From NCBI RefSeq assembly GCF_009192745.1, contig NZ_VTFV01000007.1, positions 1 to 64,000 on the forward strand: DNA of 64,000 bases, given 5' to 3'. The DNA comes from Arthrobacter citreus. Its GTDB lineage: Bacteria > Actinomycetota > Actinomycetes > Actinomycetales > Micrococcaceae. The number at the start of each line of letters is the position of its first letter. Positions within the stretch are counted from its first letter, which is position 1. Both the position numbers and the translations under genes were made by a program. Positions 1-9,030 of the stretch are shown in pieces. The notes beneath the pieces are model-generated. The model searched no databases, was not told the DNA's origin, and saw nothing but the letters and a program-made list of their open reading frames with translations.

Positions 1-368
1 CGCCCCAGCTGTCCGGAGGGAACACCGGCCCGGGACTGCGCCCGGCGCTGGGACGCGTCAAACACAGCCGCAGCACGGGCCTGCACCGCCGCAGCAGCAG
101 ACTTCAACTCCTCCAACACCCGCATCACATCAACAAGCTGTGAATCGGCCGCCTCCGGAAGCTCGGCAGCTGCGAGCGCGGCAGAGAACGTCCGAACCCT
201 TGCTGCCAGCTGCCGCCCTCTTTCGCCTGAGCCATCTTCCCTGGCCGCACGACCAGGCACTGGATACATACCTGCACGACCAGAGCCGACAGACATGCCC
301 TCTGGACTCTCTGCCGGTGGTGCCGGTGGTGTCGGTGGTGCCGGTGCCTCACTGAATGATTCGAACAT
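1..368 (-). CDS. DUF222 (13E12-type) HNH endonuclease-family protein, 5' part only
   Basis: Reading leftwards from the ATG at 366-368 the frame stays open to the window edge (122 codons). The protein starts MFESFSEAPAP, runs through a Pro/Ala-rich stretch, then a helical segment (GRQLAARVRTFSAALAAAEL and on through LVDVMRVLEELKSAAAAVQ) typical of the DUF222 N-terminus in Arthrobacter and mycobacteria. The HNH nuclease domain normally at the C-terminus lies outside the window. Family members are multicopy in actinobacteria, and some mycobacterial ones are LexA-controlled. The start has no Shine-Dalgarno but sits 7 nt after a TAGACT -10 box, so the mRNA is probably leaderless. Partial because of the window edge, not because of damage. 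Confidence 0.75.
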   Translation of the reverse strand, partial: MFESFSEAPAPPTPPAPPAESPEGMSVGSGRAGMYPVPGRAAREDGSGERGRQLAARVRTFSAALAAAELPEAADSQLVDVMRVLEELKSAAAAVQARAAAVFDASQRRAQSRAGVPSGQLG

Positions 369-376
369 GTGTTCGA
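361..376 (-). promoter_or_regulatory. LexA (SOS) box over the start codon of the DUF222 gene
   Basis: TCGAACATGTGTTCGA is a perfect match to the Gram-positive/actinobacterial LexA operator form TCGAAC-N4-GTTCGA. It covers the ATG at 366-368 and abuts the -10 box, where a bound repressor would block initiation. Confidence 0.75.
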
Positions 377-404
377 GTCTAGGGTCTGCCACGGCGCCTC
401 GAAA
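376..404 (-). promoter_or_regulatory. Promoter of the DUF222 gene
   Basis: On the minus strand TTTCGA (399-404) and TAGACT (376-381) are separated by 17 nt. The -10 ends 7 nt before the ATG, so a start near the A of ATG would give a leaderless transcript. Confidence 0.55.
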
Positions 405-739
405 GAGCGCTTCTACGGGTTCTATTACCCTCCTCGAACACCTGCGAGCGCTAGCGTTCTCCGCACTCGCAGCCCGGAAAATGCGGGCACAGTATCTTCT
501 GAATCCGGGGATAACTCATCCGGCAGAAAGCACACCCCAATACTGTGGAGGAGAAGACCCGTACTGTGGAGGAGGACAATGGCAGGCACGAACTCCCCAG
601 CGGTTCCGCGGGGAACGAGTCCCGTCCGTCAGCTCGTCCGGCATCGGACAGTTCGGACAGTTCGGACAGCACCAACCTGCACATCCACCAGGCACATCCA
701 GCAGGCTTCAGTCCCCCGCACGCCCGTACCGCCCCGGCT
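382..739. other. Intergenic stretch with short direct repeats
   Basis: No convincing gene. The stretch holds a 13-nt direct repeat TACTGTGGAGGAG (541-553 and 562-574) and three copies of TTCGGACAG near 650-668. The open frames here are Arg/Thr/Ser-rich and look non-coding. Confidence 0.4.
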
Positions 740-1396
740 TCAGACCTGGTTCCGGCGCACTCGCCAACCTCCCGCAAACGCCGCAATAGCCACCAGGCCG
801 AGCATAGGGAGGACAACCCACGAGTCGGCGAAGAAAGTCCCCATATAGGCAGCCAAGGCCATCACGCCGGTAACCACAGTCAGTGTCTCCCGGGTCCGTA
901 GAGCCAGCGCCAAGAGTGCCACGCCGTACACCCCGCTATAGGTCATGCTCCACAGTGGGAGCGCCAGGAGCGGTGCCGCGAAACCAAGCAGCGCCAGGGC
1001 ACCGCGCTGACGGCGCACGTTCAAACGGCTCTCCGTCCTGGCGACGAAAAAGTACGCACCGAATATCACCAGTGCAGGGACTACCAGCGGCAGGAGAACA
1101 CGGAGCGGATACAGCACCCCCGGAAAGAGGAAAGACAGATCGACGGGCTCCCACGGCGTCCTGAATGCAGCGTTGCCGCTCAGGACGTACAAGAGGGACA
1201 GCACCGTACCGGCGCCGACGGCGAACATCAGCGCGGCACCGGCATAGACATCCGCGATAACTGCGGCAGCGGAACCGGCCGTTCCATCGGGAGCCTTATC
1301 GAAGCCTTTCGGGTCTGCACCCAGCTCGCTGCCGTCCGCGCCGGCATCTGGCCCGCTCACCGCGTTCTTATTCACCCGCCCCCCAAGGCTCTGCAT
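740..1396 (-). CDS. Hypothetical multi-pass membrane protein
   Basis: 218 aa with the ATG at 1394-1396, chosen because TAGATT (1404-1409) lies 7 nt upstream as a leaderless -10; a GTG at 1441 would add 15 residues. After a polar, Asp/Gly-rich N-terminus of about 40 residues come five or six hydrophobic segments (for example VYAGAALMFAVGAGTVLSLL and LLPLVVPALVIFGAYFFVA), ending in a short basic tail WRVRRNQV. I do not recognise a family. It faces the same way as the DUF222 gene and the DUF1304 gene, with gaps of more than 170 nt on both sides, so it is probably transcribed alone. Confidence 0.55.
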   Translation of the reverse strand: MQSLGGRVNKNAVSGPDAGADGSELGADPKGFDKAPDGTAGSAAAVIADVYAGAALMFAVGAGTVLSLLYVLSGNAAFRTPWEPVDLSFLFPGVLYPLRVLLPLVVPALVIFGAYFFVARTESRLNVRRQRGALALLGFAAPLLALPLWSMTYSGVYGVALLALALRTRETLTVVTGVMALAAYMGTFFADSWVVLPMLGLVAIAAFAGGWRVRRNQV

Positions 1397-1574
1397 GGGG
1401 GGAAATCTAGCACGGGCGGTATTGGTGCCCGACGGCGGCACCAGCGGACACGGCCGTCTGCACGAACGCTTGGCAAAAATGTCCAGCTATGGGAACCCGT
1501 CTGGCGAACAGGGCCGGAGACCGGCAGAATAACCCGGCAATACCCCGGAGAGAGACCCGGAAACGAGACCCGTC

Positions 1575-1958
1575 TCAAAGCCCCGCAATAAGGAACACCA
1601 GCGCCAGCAGTGCAGGACCAGCCTGGATGAGGGCCGGGCGGAGCATGCGGGAATCTTTCAGCAGGAGCACCGCGCCGGCGAGCATCATGGACGCGGCCGC
1701 AAAGCCGACCAGGGTCGCACCTACGGCGATGTTCCCCACCCCCAGCAGGAGGACGCCCAGGATGGCGCCCACGGCAAGGAAGAGATTGTAGAAGCCCTGG
1801 TTGTAGGCGAGCGCCTGGGTGTGGGCCGCCTGCTCACGGTTCGGGATCTGGAACAGTGCCATGGTTGCGGGGGCCGTCCAGCGGATTGACTCGAGCACAA
1901 AGATGTACACGTGGATGGCAGCAGCAATGAGCGCGAAGACCGAGGCGACGACGAGCAT
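1575..1958 (-). CDS. DUF1304 family membrane protein
   Basis: 127 aa with four hydrophobic helices, matching the DUF1304 layout: a first helix with HVYIFVLESIRW, then the polar loop with FQIPNREQAAHTQALAYNQGFYNLFLA, then two more helices. Length is normal for the family (about 120 aa). Function is unknown. An AGGAGG Shine-Dalgarno lies just upstream of the ATG (CAT at 1956-1958). It follows the alpha/beta hydrolase on the same strand after about 160 nt. Confidence 0.85.
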   Translation of the reverse strand: MLVVASVFALIAAAIHVYIFVLESIRWTAPATMALFQIPNREQAAHTQALAYNQGFYNLFLAVGAILGVLLLGVGNIAVGATLVGFAAASMMLAGAVLLLKDSRMLRPALIQAGPALLALVFLIAGL

Positions 1959-2118
1959 GGTTCCTCCTGCCTGTACCTGGTACCGGCCACGGCAGACACC
2001 GGGGACAGCTGCCCGGGTGTGGTTTCCGGGCTTGCCTCATGCTCGCATCCGGCACCGCAGGCCACAATGAGCCGTTGGAAACGCGATCCTCGCAGGACAG
2101 GAACGGCCGGGTAAGACC

Positions 2119-3366
2119 CTAGCGGTGCTCAGCCGGACGGCGGGTGCGGCCGATGGCTGTCTGCAGCCATCCGGCCACGGTGTCCTCCCACTGTGCGGGG
2201 TCAACGTTGTATTCCCGGGTGTGCCCGCCCTGCGGGAAGCGGACAAAAGTAACCAGGTCCGGGTTCTTTTCCGCCAGGTCGGCAGACGGACCCACCGGAA
2301 CAAACTCGTCTCTCTCACTGTGGACGATCAGCACCGGAGTCCGGATCTCCTCCGCGCGCGAAACCCAGTCCATGCTGCGCAGGTCCAGCGGTGCGGCAAG
2401 GCCGGTCAGCGTCCGCCCGGCTGCGTTGGAGATCAGCCACTGGCCGAGCCGGCCAACCTGCGCGGGAATCCTGTTCAGCCGCGCATGGTGGGCCAGGACC
2501 TCCACCCAGTTCACCACCGGACCGTCGAGCACCAGTGCCCGAATATGCCGCTTCAGCGGCGAAAGGTCGGCGGTCTGCAGCGCGATCGCTCCTCCCATGG
2601 ACCAGCCGAAGAGCACGACGTCGCGTGCACCGTTCTCAAGTGCATAGCGGATGGCGGCTTCGACGTCGCGCCATTCCGTGAGTCCCAGGCCATACCGGCC
2701 GTCTGAAGCGTAGGGAGCTTCGCCGTCGTTGCGGTAGGAAATCAGCAGGCTCGTCATTCCAGCGCGCCGGGCCGCTCCCAGGCCGCGGATCGTTTCGGTG
2801 CGCTGGGCGCCGCGGCCGTGGACCATGATGGCCCAGGTGCCCGAATCGTCCAGCGAGCGCACCAGCCAGGCCGGCGCCTTGCCGTTCTCGACGTCGATCT
2901 CCACGTCCTCCTGCGGGAAACCGGCGGCCGAGGGCGAGGGGTGCATGGCACCGGACCACCATCCCCGGACAGCAGTGGCAATGTCTCCGGAGTAGACCTG
3001 TTCGACGTCGCGCTGCACGGTCCCTTCCCGCGGCACGTAGGAACGGATCTCCCCGATCCGCGCATGCCCGGCACCGCGGTTCCAGTACAGCCCGTACGTT
3101 CCGGGAACAGTCGTGTCCTCATTCGCGGGCAGGATCACCTGCAGCCCGTCCGGTGAATCGATGACCGCAAGGATTTCCAGGTTCTCCTCCCGATCCTTGC
3201 GGGGCGTGACGATTTGCCGCGCGAAGTAGACGGCGAGTCCCGACGTCGCAGCGAGGACAGCCGTGGACGCCGCAACGCCCATGCCGGCGCCGAAAGCGGT
3301 CCATTTGACCCACGGCGGAGTCAGCGCGGAGGCGGACTCGGTCACTTCGGAAGGAGAGAGAACCAT
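2119..3366 (-). CDS. Membrane-anchored alpha/beta hydrolase
   Basis: 415 aa. One transmembrane segment lies near residues 22-48 (GAGMGVAASTAVLAATSGLAV), then a domain of about 100 residues of unknown role, then an alpha/beta hydrolase fold. The nucleophile elbow is GWSMGG near residue 256; the likely acid is the Asp of HSERDEFVP near 355 and the likely base the His of GGHTREYN near 385. The Ser-Asp-His order fits serine esterases or peptidase-like hydrolases; the substrate cannot be told. The catalytic domain would be held at the membrane by the N-terminal anchor. The ATG at 3364-3366 has no clear ribosome site. The neighbouring gene at 3461 diverges from it across 94 nt. Confidence 0.8.
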   Translation of the reverse strand: MVLSPSEVTESASALTPPWVKWTAFGAGMGVAASTAVLAATSGLAVYFARQIVTPRKDREENLEILAVIDSPDGLQVILPANEDTTVPGTYGLYWNRGAGHARIGEIRSYVPREGTVQRDVEQVYSGDIATAVRGWWSGAMHPSPSAAGFPQEDVEIDVENGKAPAWLVRSLDDSGTWAIMVHGRGAQRTETIRGLGAARRAGMTSLLISYRNDGEAPYASDGRYGLGLTEWRDVEAAIRYALENGARDVVLFGWSMGGAIALQTADLSPLKRHIRALVLDGPVVNWVEVLAHHARLNRIPAQVGRLGQWLISNAAGRTLTGLAAPLDLRSMDWVSRAEEIRTPVLIVHSERDEFVPVGPSADLAEKNPDLVTFVRFPQGGHTREYNVDPAQWEDTVAGWLQTAIGRTRRPAEHR

Positions 3367-3448
3367 GTCTTTATTGTTACCGACTTTCCTGTCGGCAAGC
3401 TAAACGCACCTTCGCTGCGTTCCTTGTGGCGCTGACGCCCGGAAAAGC

Positions 3449-3454
3449 TAGGCT
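3449..3454 (+). promoter_or_regulatory. -10 box for leaderless gene at 3461
   Basis: TAGGCT ends 6 nt before the ATG, and no Shine-Dalgarno is present; TTGTGG at 3424-3429 is a weak -35 candidate with a 19-nt spacer. Confidence 0.4.
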
Positions 3455-3460
3455 GGCGGG

Positions 3461-3952
3461 ATGAACCCAACGATTCTGGTGCTTACGGAAGAAACGCTGA
3501 ACGAAGCCGACGCCCGCAACCTGGGCTATCTGGCGGAGGACAACCCGGTACGGTTCGAGGTCCTTGTGCCGGCGGATCCCGGTCGGAACATGCTGGTGGA
3601 CGTACTGGACAACCTGAGCCTGCTGGATTTCGCCGCCGCGTACCGCAACATCGCGGGCCCGCACCTGAGCGAGAAGCAGGAGGTAAAGGCAGCTGAGCAG
3701 GAGCTCGCCGAATCGCTGGACCTGCTGCGCGGCCTGGGGTTCGACGCCGACGGCCGGGTCACGGGGCAGAATCCCGTTGAAGCGGTAGTCGAGGAAGCCG
3801 GGCGCTCGCAGGCGCAGCAGGTAGTGGTGATCACCACCCCGCACGCGGTGGAAGACACGTTCGGCACCGACTGGGCCAACGAGGCGCAGGACCGGCTGGG
3901 AGTACCGGTACTGCACCTGTACTCGGGATCAACCTTCATCGGGGACTCCTAG
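3461..3952 (+). CDS. Hypothetical protein, possibly universal-stress-like
   Basis: 163 aa and acidic. It starts with a beta strand (PTILVLTEETL) and alternates strands and helices (RFEVLVPAD, QQVVVITTP, PVLHLYSG), suggesting an alpha/beta nucleotide-binding fold like UspA, but the ATP-binding signature G-2X-G-9X-G of classical Usp proteins is absent. There is no signal peptide or membrane segment. It is predicted to be translated from a leaderless mRNA. It stands alone between the divergent hydrolase and msrB. Function unknown; the Usp comparison is only a fold-level guess. Confidence 0.6.
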   Translation: MNPTILVLTEETLNEADARNLGYLAEDNPVRFEVLVPADPGRNMLVDVLDNLSLLDFAAAYRNIAGPHLSEKQEVKAAEQELAESLDLLRGLGFDADGRVTGQNPVEAVVEEAGRSQAQQVVVITTPHAVEDTFGTDWANEAQDRLGVPVLHLYSGSTFIGDS

Positions 3953-4046
3953 GCACCGGCCCGCGGAATCCGGAGGCGGGATTTATTGGCCGCCTCCGGA
4001 CGTTGTGGCGAACATGAGCACGACAGGAACGAACAGTGAGGCGGCA

Positions 4047-4487
4047 ATGAACAGCACCAATGACACCGGTACCCAGTTCCCGGTCCAGAAGTCCGACGAC
4101 GAGTGGCGGGCCGAGCTGACTCCTGCTGAGTACCAGGTCCTCCGCAAGGCAGGCACGGAACGCCCGTACACCGGAGAGTACTGGGACACCAAGACTGAAG
4201 GCGTGTACGCCTGCCGAGCCTGCGGGGCCGAACTGTTTACCAGCAGCGAGAAGTTCGACTCGCACTGCGGCTGGCCCTCTTTCTTCGCGCCGCTGGCCGA
4301 AGGAAAGGTGCGCTACCTGCACGACCGCAGCATGGGCATGGACCGCGTTGAAGTCCGCTGCGCGAACTGCGACTCCCACATGGGACACCTGTTCGAAGGC
4401 GAGGGCTTTGACACCCCCACCGACCAGCGGTACTGCATCAATTCGATTTCCATCAAGCTGGTTCCCAAGGCCGCAGACGGGAACTGA
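4047..4487 (+). CDS. msrB: Peptide-methionine (R)-S-oxide reductase
   Basis: Reduces methionine-R-sulfoxide residues in oxidised proteins in the cytosol. The 146-aa form starts at the ATG preceded by GTGAGG; an in-frame ATG at 4015 would add 11 residues. The two zinc-binding CxxC pairs (ACRACG and CANCD), the GWPSFF motif, SHMGHLFEG and the catalytic cysteine in RYCINSISI are all present, so the enzyme should be active. A strong hairpin with a T-run follows at 4534-4595 and probably ends this transcript. Confidence 0.95.
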   Translation: MNSTNDTGTQFPVQKSDDEWRAELTPAEYQVLRKAGTERPYTGEYWDTKTEGVYACRACGAELFTSSEKFDSHCGWPSFFAPLAEGKVRYLHDRSMGMDRVEVRCANCDSHMGHLFEGEGFDTPTDQRYCINSISIKLVPKAADGN

Positions 4488-4533
4488 CCCCCGACGGGCA
4501 CAGTTGCCGTCCGGCCATTGTGCCTCCTGATAG

Positions 4534-4595
4534 CCCGCCGTACGCTCGAATAACGCGCCGAACCCGTTTTCGGCCCAGCGTACGGCGGGTTTTTT
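4534..4595 (+). terminator. Intrinsic terminator after msrB (or attenuator of the ATPase operon)
   Basis: CCCGCCGTACGCT (4534-4546) pairs perfectly with AGCGTACGGCGGG (4577-4589), followed by six T residues. The 30-nt loop can fold further (CCGAA/TTCGG). It lies between msrB and the ferritin-like gene, only 38 nt before the latter's ATG. Confidence 0.8.
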
Positions 4596-4633
4596 GCTGC
4601 CCGCGCGCCCGACTGGACAGCCAGGGAGCTGCA

Positions 4634-4957
4634 ATGGGAACAGACCAGTATCACGAGCCGCCGGCAGAGCTGTCGGCCGAAACCCGGACATTCGCCAGGA
4701 TGTGCGCCAGCCTGAGTGAGGAGGCCGAAGCGATCGGCTGGTACGTGCAGCGCATCTCCGTGGAACCCGACGCCGCTTCCCGCGCCATCATGCAGGACTC
4801 CCTCGGCGAGGAGTTCAAGCACTTTTCCATGGAACTTGAATTCCTGCTTCGCAAAACGCCTGAATGGCGGGAAATGGCACGCGGCATTCTCTTCACCGAC
4901 GGCGACATCGTTGCCCACGGTGAAGCCTCAGAGGCGGCTGCGGCCGAGAACGAGTAG
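4634..4957 (+). CDS. EncFtn-like (encapsulated ferritin family) protein without nearby encapsulin
   Basis: 107 aa, two-helix ferritin-like protein. The pattern EEAEAIGWYVQR (residues 29-40) and EEFKHFSM (59-66) keeps the residues known in Rhodospirillum rubrum EncFtn as ferroxidase or metal-channel residues, with a constant offset of two: E29, E30, E32, W36, Y37, E60 and H63. The family motif RKTPEWREMARGILFTDGDI follows. The C-terminus (EASEAAAAENE) is Ala/Glu-rich and lacks the usual encapsulin-targeting peptide, and no shell gene is in the window. An AGGGAG ribosome site lies 6 nt before the ATG. The first ATPase gene begins 50 nt downstream on the same strand, so co-transcription is likely. 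Iron oxidation is inferred from the family, not shown. Confidence 0.75.
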   Translation: MGTDQYHEPPAELSAETRTFARMCASLSEEAEAIGWYVQRISVEPDAASRAIMQDSLGEEFKHFSMELEFLLRKTPEWREMARGILFTDGDIVAHGEASEAAAAENE

Positions 4958-5007
4958 GTCCCGGCCCGACAGCTTCACCCTGCCGAACCCCCGGAGGTGA
5001 ATGAGCA

Positions 5008-5499
5008 ATGGCACGGCCAACCATCCTGGACCGGTTCCGCCCGGTCGGCGCTCCCGGCCCCTCCGGGCCCGTAGGAGTTCCCTCCACGGACCAGGAAGGT
5101 CCCGACGCCGAACTGCTTCCAGTCTTCGCGTCGCTCCAGCCGGACACCGCTGAAGGCAGAAGCCAGGTCGAGGCGGCAGCAGCGCGGGCACGGGACCTGC
5201 TGGCTGAAGCGCGGCGGCAGGCTGACGCCGAAGTGGCGCAGGCGCGGCTGGACTCCGGCTCCGTCCGCGCCCGTGCAGCCGAAGAGGTATCCCAGCAGGC
5301 CGCAGCCCAGGAGAAGGAACTCATGTCGCAGGCCCGGAACCGGGCCGAGCAGCTCGGACAGGCGGCCCGGGAGCGGATTCCGCAGCTTGCGGAGAGAATC
5401 GCCGCCTCCATCACCCGGGACTACCTCGGCGGGGGCTCCCCCAACGGTTCAGACGGTGCCGGAGACGGTGCCGGACCAAACACCGGGAACCGGCAATGA
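5008..5499 (+). CDS. V/A-type ATPase peripheral-stalk subunit (G/H-like)
   Basis: 163 aa. A Pro/Gly-rich N-terminus of about 40 residues is followed by a long Ala/Arg/Glu coiled coil (residues about 50-135, for example AAARARDLLAEARRQADAEVAQ), then a Gly/Asp-rich tail. This is the make-up of the stalk subunit that pairs with subunit E to hold A3B3 against subunit I. Assignment rests mainly on composition and on position at the head of the ATPase genes. GGAGG lies about 10 nt upstream of the ATG. Its stop overlaps the start of the next gene in ATGA, suggesting coupled translation. Confidence 0.75.
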   Translation: MARPTILDRFRPVGAPGPSGPVGVPSTDQEGPDAELLPVFASLQPDTAEGRSQVEAAAARARDLLAEARRQADAEVAQARLDSGSVRARAAEEVSQQAAAQEKELMSQARNRAEQLGQAARERIPQLAERIAASITRDYLGGGSPNGSDGAGDGAGPNTGNRQ

Positions 5500-6516
5500 G
5501 GTCCGACTGGGTGGCCGCGTCGGTACGTGCCAAGGCCATGGCTCGCAGGCGGGCCGGGGCAGGCCTGTGCCGGGACGCCGCAGCCCTGGGCTCCCTGCCG
5601 CGGGCCTTGGAGATCCTTGAACAGACCGGATACGGCCCGGAGCTCATCGCGGACGCGAATACCGCACGGGACGGGAATTCCGCACGGGACGGCGGTACCG
5701 GGCCGGAAGCCGACCTGGCAGCGGCGCAGCACGCAACGCGCCGCAGCGTCCTGTGGCAGCTGAGGGTGCTTGCGGGCTGGCTGCCGGTCTCCGGTGCGCG
5801 GATGGTCCGGGCCGCCGGAGCTGCGTTCGAACTCGAGAACATCACGGTGCTTTCCCGCCGGCTGCAGGGAGCCGCAGCGGCGGAAACGGGTGACGGGCTG
5901 CGGCGCAGTGCAGTGCTCCCGGAGTACTTTGACCTCGGCGGGCTGGCCACCGCCTGGCCGAGACTGTCACAGGCTGGGACCTTCTCCGACCTCGCGGAGG
6001 CGCTGCGGACGAGTCCCTGGGGAGACCCCGGTTCTCCGCAGGACCTCGCTGACACCCTAACGGTCGTCTGGTTCCGCAGGCTGGCCGCTGCAGCACCGCA
6101 AACCCGCCGCTGGATGGTGGCAGGGGCTGCCCTGCTGGCTGCACGCCGGGTGCTTGCCATGCCAGGCACTGAAGGCGGCGCCGGAGTCCGGCCTGAACCC
6201 GGGAACCGGGTGCACGCACTGCTGCAGCCGATGATCGGCAGCAGCTGGACGGAAGCGCAGGATGTGGCGTCCTTTCGGGCGGCACTGCCCGCTGCAGCTG
6301 CTCCCGTGCTGGACGGGATTGAGGACCCCGGTGACCTCTGGCGGGCCGAAGCGGCACTGCGGGCACGGGTTGAAGATGACGCGTTCTCCCTGCTGCGCTC
6401 CGGCCTGCCCGGACCGGACATCGCAGTCGGGGCCATCACCGTGCTGGCCATGGATGCCTGGCGTGTACGTGCGGCGCTCGCAGCTGCCGCCACCGGCGGA
6501 GGAAGCGAGGTGCTTG

Positions 6517-6530
<14 letters not shown>
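5496..6530 (+). CDS. V/A-type ATPase subunit C (V0 d-like)
   Basis: 344 aa, all-helical and Ala/Arg-rich. Subunit C is the funnel-shaped socket that joins the central stalk (D/F) to the K ring. Recognisable pieces are the N-terminal helical bundle, the WQLRVLAGWLP and ELENITVLSRRLQG segments that match the family's conserved N-x-L-x-x-L-R-G motif, and a repeat of that pattern (RAEAALRARVEDDAFSLLRSG) near the end. Length matches other subunit C proteins (320-360 aa). It overlaps the upstream gene by 4 nt and subunit I by 14 nt. Confidence 0.85.
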
Positions 6531-8505
<1,975 letters not shown>

Positions 8506-8509
<4 letters not shown>

Positions 8510-9030
8510 GCAGCCTTCCGCGCGCTGCCGCGCCCGCCCTGGTACCCATCCGCGAAGCCATCCGCTCCGGTGCCGCAGCCCAGGCGCAAACCATCCTGGA
8601 CACCGCCGAGCGGCAGGCTGCTGAAATCCGGGAACGCGGCCGCGCAGAGGCCGAGCAGATCCGCAGCCGCGCCGAGGCCGACGGCCGCGAGGCAGCGCGG
8701 GCCGAAGCCGTGCTGCGCTCCGCCCGGGCGCGGCGCGCTGCCGGCGGGACGGTCCTGGCCCGCGAGGAGGAACTTCGCGCAGAGCTGCGGCGCCGGGTCC
8801 TGGCCGAGGCAGCCACGCTCCGCACGGATCCGCGCTATCCGGCCCTCCTGGACGCGCTGCGGGAGCAGGCGCGTGAGCTCCTGGGCCCCCAGGCGCAGAC
8901 CAGGGAAGCCCCCGACGGCGGAATCACAGCCAGCCTGGGCTCCCGGAGCGTCGACCTGTCCCTGCCTGCGCTGGGCAACGCAGCCCTTGAACGCTATGCC
9001 GGGGAGGTGCGGGACCTGTGGCAGGAGTAG
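8506..9030 (+). CDS. V/A-type ATPase subunit E
   Basis: 174 aa. Residues about 15-100 form a charged Ala/Arg/Glu coiled coil (AQTILDTAERQAAEIRERGR and onward), followed by a compact alpha/beta domain (ALREQARELLG, GGITASLGSRSVDLSLPAL, ALERYAGEVRDLW). This is the layout of the peripheral-stalk subunit E, which pairs with G/H and caps subunit B. The start overlaps the F stop in ATGA, and its end overlaps the GTG of subunit A by 13 nt. Confidence 0.88.

Noticed and set aside
579-848. ORF of 89 codons with a very good ribosome site (GGAGGAGG)
   Set aside because: The product is Arg/Thr-rich without any recognisable domain, overlaps the 3' end of the membrane-protein gene in antisense, and competes with equally poor frames beside it.
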